From positions 1 through 64,000 of the forward strand of contig JACCWN010000162.1 in the NCBI GenBank assembly GCA_013697625.1: a DNA stretch of 64,000 bases, read 5' to 3'. Numbering within the stretch: the first letter of the stretch is position 1; each line of letters opens with the position of its first letter. This DNA is from Legionella sp. (GTDB taxonomy: Bacteria; Pseudomonadota; Gammaproteobacteria; Legionellales; Legionellaceae). The notes under the pieces are model-generated. The model searched no databases. It had not been told where the DNA came from and saw only the letters and a program-made list of their open reading frames with translations. Positions 57,621 to 64,000 of this stretch are shown one piece after another. Position numbers and translations under genes: made by a program.

Positions 57621-59755
57621 AGTATGCTCTATTTATAAGTTGTCCCAAAGGGCTTGAATATGTGCTCGAAGAAGAAGTGAAGGCCTTGGGGCTTGAAGTA
57701 ACCCGAGTAAGCCCTCAGGGTGTTTTTGGCGAAGCCTATTTAACTACACTGTACCATCTGTGTTTGTGGTCAAGGGTTGCAAACCGGGTCCAACTCATCT
57801 TGTTTAGTGGCTTTGTAACAACTGATCAAACCTTGCATCAATTATGCACCCAATTTCATTGGCAAACGGTGTTTACCTCAGATAAATCCATTGCTGTTGA
57901 ATTTCATGGGTCTTCAGATCATATTCGAAATACGATGTTTGGTGGGCAAGTTGTGAAAGATGGCATCGTAGATCATTTTCGAAGCCAACATGGCACTAGA
58001 CCTTCTGTTGATAAAATAAGCCCACAGATTCTAATTCATGCCTATCTTAAAAACGATCTTATCACCATCAGTTTAGATTTGACGGGTTTTAGTTTGCATC
58101 AGCGAGGGTATCGTACACAAGCTGGACAGGCCCCTTTAAAAGAAAATGTTGCAGCAGCTTTGTTGATTCGCTCCAAATGGCCAGAGTTATCAGAGAAAGG
58201 CTATGGCTTTCATGATCCATTCTGTGGGTCCGGAACCTTGGTGATAGAAGCAGCTATGATGGCGGCCAATGTAGCCCCTGGCTTATTGCGTCATGACCAA
58301 TTCTTTGTTCATTGGGCACAACATGAAGACCACCTTTGGGAGAGCATAAGAGCGGAAGCTTTAGCCAAAGTAAAACCCTTGACTGTTACATTATTAGGTA
58401 CAGACAGTGATGAAAAACTAGTAGCCATGGCATTAAATAATGCGCAACTCGCAGGCGTCTTACCCTTGGTAGAATTTAAAACCAGTGCCATTGCCGATTG
58501 TAAGCCCCCCTCAGCTGAGGGTCTACTTGTTTGTAACCCACCCTATGGTGAACGACTGGGGGATGTCTCGCAGCTTATACCCTTGTATCAACAATTGGGT
58601 AGTACCTTACATGAACACTACCAGGGATGGCAGGCAGCTGTGTTAACCTCAAATCCCCTGTTGGCCAAAGCTTTGGGGCTGCGTGCAAATAAACAATACA
58701 CTATTTTCAACGGTGCCATTGAATGTAAATTGTATTGTATTGATATCCATACAGGCAATGAGCTGAAAAACAAGTCAATACAAAAGTTGTCTCCGAACGC
58801 ACAAATGTTATTCAACCGCTTGGAAAAAAATGTAAGGCACCTCAAAAAATGGGCCAAAACCACGAAAGTAAATTGCTATCGCGTGTATGATGCAGATCTA
58901 CCAGAATATGCGTATGCCATAGATTTATACAATGATTATGTGGTTTTACAAGAATATGCTGCACCCTCAAGTATCCCTGCACATACAGCAGAAAAACGCA
59001 GTTTAGAAGTTATGCAAGTGGTGCCTGAGGCTTTGGGTATATCTATTGATAAGATGATCATAAAAGAACGTCGACCCCAAAAAGGCAAAAACCAATACCA
59101 AAAGCTCAATCAAACCAAACATGTGATGACAGTCATGGAAGGGCGGGCTAAATTAATTGTCAACCTATTTGATTATGTGGACACAGGCCTGTTTTTAGAT
59201 CATCGACTGATGCGTTTACGTTTTGCAGAACTTAAGCCTGGCAGTCGATTTTTGAATTGTTTTTGTTACACAGCCACGGCCAGTGTACAGGCAGCCTTAG
59301 CCGGTGCCCTTACTACCAATGTCGATCTTTCAAACACCTATTTGCGTTGGGCTGAAGATAATTTCAGGTTGAACCATCTTAGCCTATCCAAACACCAATT
59401 CGTGCAATCTGATTGCCGTGAATGGATGAAACTTACCAAAGATAGGTTTGATGTAATTTTTTTAGATCCTCCCAGTTTTTCTAACTCTAAACGCATGCAA
59501 GATACATTGGATATACAAAGAGATCATCGTACCTTGGTGCATGCAGCCATGCGATTGCTAAATCCGGATGGGATTTTATATTTCTCCACCAATTTGCGCC
59601 AGTTCAAGATAGACCCTTCCTTGAAAGAAAAATACTGCGTGCAAGACATCAGCGCGCAAACGATAGATCTAGATTTTAAACGCTCTTCTAAAATCCATCA
59701 GTGCTTTAAAATTGTGATGCCACAATTTGCATCCGACACACAAGCTTCTGAGTAG
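57617..59755 (+). CDS. rlmL: Bifunctional 23S rRNA methyltransferase RlmKL
   Basis: The product is 712 residues, the full fused length. It has an N-terminal THUMP domain, an RlmL domain with DPFCGSGTLVIEAAMMA and NPPYGERLG (m2G2445), and an RlmK domain with FLNCFCYTATASVQAALAGA and DVIFLDPPSFSNSKRM (m7G2069). Both active-site motifs are intact. The ATGA overlap couples it to darP. Confidence 0.95.
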   Translation: MKYALFISCPKGLEYVLEEEVKALGLEVTRVSPQGVFGEAYLTTLYHLCLWSRVANRVQLILFSGFVTTDQTLHQLCTQFHWQTVFTSDKSIAVEFHGSSDHIRNTMFGGQVVKDGIVDHFRSQHGTRPSVDKISPQILIHAYLKNDLITISLDLTGFSLHQRGYRTQAGQAPLKENVAAALLIRSKWPELSEKGYGFHDPFCGSGTLVIEAAMMAANVAPGLLRHDQFFVHWAQHEDHLWESIRAEALAKVKPLTVTLLGTDSDEKLVAMALNNAQLAGVLPLVEFKTSAIADCKPPSAEGLLVCNPPYGERLGDVSQLIPLYQQLGSTLHEHYQGWQAAVLTSNPLLAKALGLRANKQYTIFNGAIECKLYCIDIHTGNELKNKSIQKLSPNAQMLFNRLEKNVRHLKKWAKTTKVNCYRVYDADLPEYAYAIDLYNDYVVLQEYAAPSSIPAHTAEKRSLEVMQVVPEALGISIDKMIIKERRPQKGKNQYQKLNQTKHVMTVMEGRAKLIVNLFDYVDTGLFLDHRLMRLRFAELKPGSRFLNCFCYTATASVQAALAGALTTNVDLSNTYLRWAEDNFRLNHLSLSKHQFVQSDCREWMKLTKDRFDVIFLDPPSFSNSKRMQDTLDIQRDHRTLVHAAMRLLNPDGILYFSTNLRQFKIDPSLKEKYCVQDISAQTIDLDFKRSSKIHQCFKIVMPQFASDTQASE

Positions 59756-59839
59756 TCCCTGAGCCAATCATTTTTAAATTAATTTCTTGGTTGAGTAATT
59801 CAGGGCAAAATCATACTTTGATTAAATAAAACTACTGTC

Positions 59840-59923
59840 GTCATTGCGAGTGCAGCGCAGCAAGCCTGATCTTTGGCCTACTAAAATTTAGTTCTGGGTT
59901 GCCTCACTTGGTTCGTAATGACG
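59840..59923. repeat. REP-like repeat family C
   Basis: CGTCATTGCGAG at 59840 and its near-complement TTCGTAATGACG ending at 59923 bracket about 60 bases with GCAGCGCAGCAAGCC. This resembles the widespread GTCATTGCGAG-type bacterial repeat. It lies in the gap between rlmKL and the alcohol dehydrogenase gene. Confidence 0.65.
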
Positions 59924-60039
59924 GCAAATTGTATTTTAATTTAACAGCTTTAGTTACTCCTGGTTAAGTAAAGTAATTAAACATTTGCTTATTTTTTGAG
60001 TATACTTAAAAGATAATGAGCATATATAAGGATATGACT

Positions 60040-61104
60040 ATGGAAACTCAAGCATATGCAGCCCAATCTGCAACTTCTTTATTGGCACCTATCACCATAG
60101 ACCGCCGTGAACCTGGGAATTCTGATGTCGTCATTGATATACTGTTTTGTGGGATTTGCCATTCAGATATCCACACAGTTAGAAATGAATGGAATGCCAC
60201 CCATTATCCTGTCGTGCCTGGTCATGAAATTATAGGTCGTATTGTAACCTTAGGCTCTGATGTTAAAAATTTTCAAGTAGGACAGATGGTTGGGGTTGGG
60301 TGCTTGTTGGATAGTTGCCATATTTGTTCTTCTTGTAATGAGGGTTTAGAGCAGTATTGTGACAATGGGTTTACTATGACCTATAACAGTGAAGATAAAA
60401 TTGGTGGCACCCAACACCAATACACATTGGGTGGTTATTCAAATACAATTACTGTGGATGAACAAGTTGTTTTACACATTCCAGAAAACCTAGATCCCGC
60501 CGCCGCTGCACCCTTACTATGTGCAGGCATAACCACTTATTCACCTTTAAAACAATGGCGGGTAGGGCCAGGTCAAACAGTTGGCATCATCGGTTTGGGA
60601 GGCCTTGGTCATATGGGTGTAAAATTTGCTCATGCAATGGGTGCTCGGGTTGTCATGATAACCACCTCCCCGGACAAAGGAGATGATGCTAGAAAACTTG
60701 GCGCTGATGACGTATTGCTTTCTACAGATCCAAATGCAATGGAATCTTCAAGAAGTAGGTTTGACTTTCTATTAAATACCATTCCAGTTGGTCATAACAT
60801 TGATCCCTATATAACTCTACTCAAACGGGATGCAACGATGGTTATAGTTGGCGCATTAGAGCCTCTGACGCAAATGAACGCATTTCCCTTTATTGCCAGA
60901 CGCCGGCGCATGGCTGGATCGCTAATAGGAGGTATCTCAGAAACTCAAGAAATGCTTGATGTATGTGGTCAACACAACATCACCTGCGAGGTTGAAACAA
61001 TTCCTATTCAAGAGATCAATACGGCTTATGACAGAACAGTTAAAGGTGATGTCAAATACCGTTTCGTCATCGATATGGCATCGCTTGGAAAACCCCTGTA
61101 CTAA
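60040..61104 (+). CDS. Zinc-dependent alcohol dehydrogenase (YahK/CAD-like)
   Basis: The product is 354 residues from the ATG at 60040 (METQAYAAQSA), with AAGGA upstream; the frame starts eight codons earlier. FCGICHSDIHTVRNEW and PGHEIIGRI carry catalytic zinc ligands, and CHICSSCNEGLEQYC the structural zinc cysteines. The Rossmann motif is GIIGLGGLGHMGVK. It belongs to the cinnamyl-alcohol-dehydrogenase branch, which reduces a range of aldehydes with NADPH. It is a single gene. Confidence 0.92.
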   Translation: METQAYAAQSATSLLAPITIDRREPGNSDVVIDILFCGICHSDIHTVRNEWNATHYPVVPGHEIIGRIVTLGSDVKNFQVGQMVGVGCLLDSCHICSSCNEGLEQYCDNGFTMTYNSEDKIGGTQHQYTLGGYSNTITVDEQVVLHIPENLDPAAAAPLLCAGITTYSPLKQWRVGPGQTVGIIGLGGLGHMGVKFAHAMGARVVMITTSPDKGDDARKLGADDVLLSTDPNAMESSRSRFDFLLNTIPVGHNIDPYITLLKRDATMVIVGALEPLTQMNAFPFIARRRRMAGSLIGGISETQEMLDVCGQHNITCEVETIPIQEINTAYDRTVKGDVKYRFVIDMASLGKPLY

Positions 61105-61354
61105 TGGTCGGACAGATCTATTTGCATCTTTAAAAAATTGATGGTGATTCATTTACTCTGCATTGCACACAAATAAATCTTCTTTGTCTCAAACTCAAAT
61201 TGCCAAAAATTTTAGATCATGATTTGACTTCAATTAAATTTTTACTAGAATGAATATTCAAACTTCAATTATTTATGAGCCGTACTCAAATTATTGTAGG
61301 CGGGCTTTCTGATGAACTTTTGTCAATTATTAAAATTAAGATTTGTCAAGAACC

Positions 61355-61374
61355 ATTTGACATTTTGGTCAAAT
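61355..61374. promoter_or_regulatory. Inverted repeat upstream of the RecX-like gene
   Basis: ATTTGAC at 61355-61361 and GTCAAAT at 61368-61374 are exact complements with a six-base spacer, 38 bases before the ATG. A possible operator. In the 308-base gap 61105-61412 I see no supported gene. Confidence 0.3.
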
Positions 61375-61412
61375 AATTTATCCTATTCCTAACGATACAT
61401 TGGAGAACAATA

Positions 61413-61943
61413 ATGATTATGATTGATACTGCCATTCGTGCTTCATCTAATAGGTCTTATAGTGAATATGAATTACGCTCCATTTTAGAAACCCAATATG
61501 GTGCTTTACCCAATTTGGACAAAGCACTTGATCAAACAATTCTTTATTTAAAACAGCATAACATCATTCATGACAAACGACTTGCGCTTCATTTTGCCCA
61601 CCATTATGCCCATAAAGGCAATCAATTCATTATCAATAGATTAAATTTAAGAAAAATCAATCCCGATTGTATACAAGAAGCATTACTTTCCATTCCTAAA
61701 GAAAAAACACGGGCTTGGGAAGAAACACAAAAAAAGTTATTCCAAACTTCTATGCATACCATGGCTTTAGGAGAAAAATTAAATAGTATTGCTCGATTTT
61801 TGTCTGGAAGGCAATTCAGCGAAGAAGTCATTCACGACACCTTAGATCGTTTAGAAAATACAAATGCTTGTAAACTTAAACCAGTGAATGATAGTAATTG
61901 GAATACAGTAAGTAGACCCAAACTGAACATATCCAATTCTTAA
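61413..61943 (+). CDS. RecX-like regulatory protein
   Basis: The product is 176 residues with GGAG seven bases before the ATG. SYSEYELRSILETQ near the N-terminus, the LDQTILYLKQHNIIHDKRLALHFAHHYAHKGN repeat and IARFLSGRQFSEEVIHDTLDRLE near the C-terminus follow the three-repeat helical layout of RecX, which limits RecA filament activity. Similarity is moderate and recA is not adjacent, so a divergent paralogue is also possible. About 215 bases to the catalase gene contain no gene. Confidence 0.65.
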   Translation: MIMIDTAIRASSNRSYSEYELRSILETQYGALPNLDKALDQTILYLKQHNIIHDKRLALHFAHHYAHKGNQFIINRLNLRKINPDCIQEALLSIPKEKTRAWEETQKKLFQTSMHTMALGEKLNSIARFLSGRQFSEEVIHDTLDRLENTNACKLKPVNDSNWNTVSRPKLNISNS

Positions 61944-62158
61944 TGAGGTTGTGTATCCGATGGCACAAACATGGAGGAAGTCAAATCTGTTTGGGTCAGT
62001 TTCAAATATTAATATTTAAGAGTACTATAAATTGCATAAATAAAACTTCTAATTATAACCCATGGCATAATTCTTATTAAGCAGGTTTCATTCAATATAC
62101 CTATTAATTATAGATATTGAACAAAGACGCTTAATAAAATAAAAATAAGGAAATACGA

Positions 62159-64000
62159 ATGAAAAATGAGGATCTAAAGTTAAAAAATATCCAGCTCCAT
62201 GACGAAACCATGCTTGTAGGTAAGGGCGGAGATACCCATCAAGTAGCTGAAAAAGAGTCGCCTGTTTTAACCACACAAGTAGGAACACCTATCTGCGACG
62301 ATCAAAATACCCTAAAAGTAGGGGCGAATGGCCCTGCGTTGATGGAAGATTTTATTTTCAGGGAAAAAATGTTTCATTTTGATCATGAAAGAATTCCTGA
62401 ACGTGTTGTTCATGCCAGAGGGTTTGGAGCACATGGTGTGTTTGAAACTTATGAATCTTTATCTGACATCACCCATGCCCATATTTTTCAAAAAGCAGGT
62501 GAAATCACGCCTACCTTTGTTCGTTTTTCAACAGTAGTCGGTAATAAAGGATCCCCAGATTTAGCCAGGGATGTACGTGGGTTTGCAGTCAAATTTTACA
62601 CTCAGGAAGGCAATTGGGATTTGGTTGGAAATAATATCCCAGTTTTTTTTATTCAAGACCCCATAAAATTTCCAGATTTAGTACATGCAGTGAAGCAGGA
62701 ACCAGATAGAGGTTTTCCTCAAGCACAGTCAGCACATGACAATTTTTGGGATTTTGTCTCATTAACACCCGAAAGCATGCATATGATCATGTGGATAATG
62801 TCAGATAGGACCATCCCTCGATCTTTTCGTTTTATGGAAGGATTTGGCGTGCATACTTTTCGTATGATCAATGCCCAGGGTAAATCAACTTTTGTAAAAT
62901 TCCATTGGAAACCTAAGTTAGGCATGCAATCCGTTACTTGGGATGAAGCCGTTAAAATTAATGGTGCTGATCCTGATTACCATAGACGCGACCTTTGGAA
63001 TGCCATTCAAAGTGGGGCCTTCCCTGAGTGGGAATTAGGATTGCAGATATTTGATGAAGCCTTTGTTGAGAAATTTCAATTTGATGTTTTAGATTCAACA
63101 AAAATTATTCCAGAAGAGTTGATTCCCATTAAGATGGTGGGTCGGTTAACTTTAAACAAATGCGTAGATAATTTTTTTGCAGAAACAGAACAGGTAGCCT
63201 TTTGCACTCAAAACATTGTTCCAGGATTAGGTTTTACCAATGATCCCTTGCTACAGGGACGAAATTTTTCTTATCTGGACACTCAATTGAAACGACTTGG
63301 AAGTCCTAATTTTACCCACCTCCCTATCAATGCACCAAGATGTCCTTTTGCCAATTTTCAACAAGATGGTCATATGGCTTTTCATAATCCAAAAGGACGG
63401 GTAAATTATAATCCTAATTCATGGGGCGAAGGGCCTCGTGAGTCACCTTCTAAAGGGTTTCAGTCTTATCCAGAACCATTAGAAGGTAATAAGTTAAGAG
63501 TCCGTCCTGACAAATTCGCTGACCATTATAGTCAAGCCGGCCAATTTTATAGTAGCCAGTTGCCTGTTGAACAAAAGCACATAGCAGATGCCCTGATTTT
63601 TGAACTTAGCAAAGTTGAAACAGTAGTAATTCGAGAACGAATGGTTGCGCACCTTTTAAACATAAACCAAGTACTGGCACAAACAGTAGCAAAAGGGTTG
63701 GGATTTGCTAGTCTACCAAACCCCTGTGAAGCTGTAAAACCAAGGGTTGACTTACCTCCATCTCCAAAACTAAGTATTTTAAAAAATAGCAAACAAACAC
63801 TTAAAGGAAGGCGTATAGGGATTTTGCTGGGAGACAATTCAGATGCGGCACTGTTTAAAAGTTTAATACAAGTCTTAGACAAAGAACAGGTTGATTATAC
63901 TTTGATTGCGCCTACAGTAGGAACTTTAAAACTCAATGATGGTACGCCTGTAAATATCAATGAAAAAATAAATGGTGCGCCTTCTGTGTTGTTTGATGCA
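62159..64000 (+). CDS. katE: Large-subunit catalase KatE (HPII type), 3' end beyond window
   Basis: The frame starts at the ATG at 62159 with AAGGA upstream and is open to the last base (614 codons). The heme-catalase core is intact: [15 protein letters not shown] (catalytic His), [40 protein letters not shown] (catalytic Asn region [10 protein letters not shown]), and the later RLGSPNF-type and [11 protein letters not shown] segments. From about residue 545 the extra C-terminal flavodoxin/DJ-1-like domain begins ([17 protein letters not shown]), the hallmark of large clade II catalases. It breaks down hydrogen peroxide. Likely linked to OxyR-type control, though no site was identified. Confidence 0.93.
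   Translation, partial: MKNEDLKLKNIQLHDETMLVGKGGDTHQVAEKESPVLTTQVGTPICDDQNTLKVGANGPALMEDFIFREKMFHFDHERIPERVVHARGFGAHGVFETYESLSDITHAHIFQKAGEITPTFVRFSTVVGNKGSPDLARDVRGFAVKFYTQEGNWDLVGNNIPVFFIQDPIKFPDLVHAVKQEPDRGFPQAQSAHDNFWDFVSLTPESMHMIMWIMSDRTIPRSFRFMEGFGVHTFRMINAQGKSTFVKFHWKPKLGMQSVTWDEAVKINGADPDYHRRDLWNAIQSGAFPEWELGLQIFDEAFVEKFQFDVLDSTKIIPEELIPIKMVGRLTLNKCVDNFFAETEQVAFCTQNIVPGLGFTNDPLLQGRNFSYLDTQLKRLGSPNFTHLPINAPRCPFANFQQDGHMAFHNPKGRVNYNPNSWGEGPRESPSKGFQSYPEPLEGNKLRVRPDKFADHYSQAGQFYSSQLPVEQKHIADALIFELSKVETVVIRERMVAHLLNINQVLAQTVAKGLGFASLPNPCEAVKPRVDLPPSPKLSILKNSKQTLKGRRIGILLGDNSDAALFKSLIQVLDKEQVDYTLIAPTVGTLKLNDGTPVNINEKINGAPSVLFDA

Noticed and set aside
61276-61377. Possible 33-residue frame before the RecX-like gene
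   Set aside because: No ribosome-binding site and no resemblance to known small proteins; the inverted repeat there explains part of the pattern.

Overview
This is an AT-rich chromosomal window from a gammaproteobacterium. Its gene content suggests the order Legionellales, meaning a Legionella-like bacterium that lives with protozoa or other eukaryotic hosts. Ordinary gammaproteobacterial housekeeping genes (truD, rluE-like, ribD-ribE-ribBA-ribH, pyrG-kdsA, darP-rlmKL, an oxyR-like regulator) alternate with very large proteins of unknown function and with eukaryotic-style domains (ankyrin repeats, a tubulin-tyrosine-ligase fold, a toxin-type glycosyltransferase, a helicase joined to helical repeats). 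The taxonomic call is inference from gene content; no rRNA gene is present to confirm it.

Layout. 0-10 kb: a broken DUF72 gene, a MAPEG membrane protein, a 1716-residue superfamily 1 helicase with a RelE-like N-terminus and a long helical-repeat tail, a CvfB-like S1 protein, truD and a GT32-type glycosyltransferase. 10-20 kb: a peptide deformylase, tRNA-Leu(CAA), an RluE-like pseudouridine synthase, an HxlR regulator, a group of very small stress/membrane proteins (CsbD, a 27-residue membrane peptide, DUF3309), mpg, the ergothioneine pair egtB-egtD, a HIT hydrolase, an L,D-transpeptidase and a BepA-like M48 protease. 20-27 kb: a tight riboflavin operon, then pyrG-kdsA-SDR. 27-34 kb: a TTL-family ATP-grasp protein, a conserved secreted protein, YqhA, an AlkB-like oxygenase and a transporter/HEAT/cyclic-nucleotide-binding fusion. 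34-57 kb is the accessory core: two divergent giants (1355 and about 1587 residues), a secreted subtilase convergent with gamma-glutamyltransferase, an oxyR-like gene, a mazEF pair whose toxin gene has an in-frame stop, an 1885-residue ankyrin protein with an exact 393-bp higher-order repeat, and a TcdA/TcdB-like glycosyltransferase split by one in-frame TAA. 57-64 kb: darP-rlmKL, a zinc alcohol dehydrogenase, a RecX-like protein and a large-subunit catalase that runs off the window.

Short palindromic repeats are scattered through the window. The main family starts with TAGTCGCTGGCGC and has at least five copies. Most lie immediately downstream of genes. One supplies the stop codon of the oxyR-like gene and another borders the mazEF promoter. 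Two other REP-like families are present, one of them as an inverted pair in front of the TTL-like gene.

Functionally the window combines oxidative-stress defence (OxyR, KatE, ergothioneine synthesis, AlkB-like and Mpg repair), envelope and secreted enzymes (L,D-transpeptidase, BepA-like protease, subtilase, Ggt), and a set of candidate host-directed proteins. Secretion of the latter is not shown by the sequence. No CRISPR array, integrase, transposase or rRNA gene was found.
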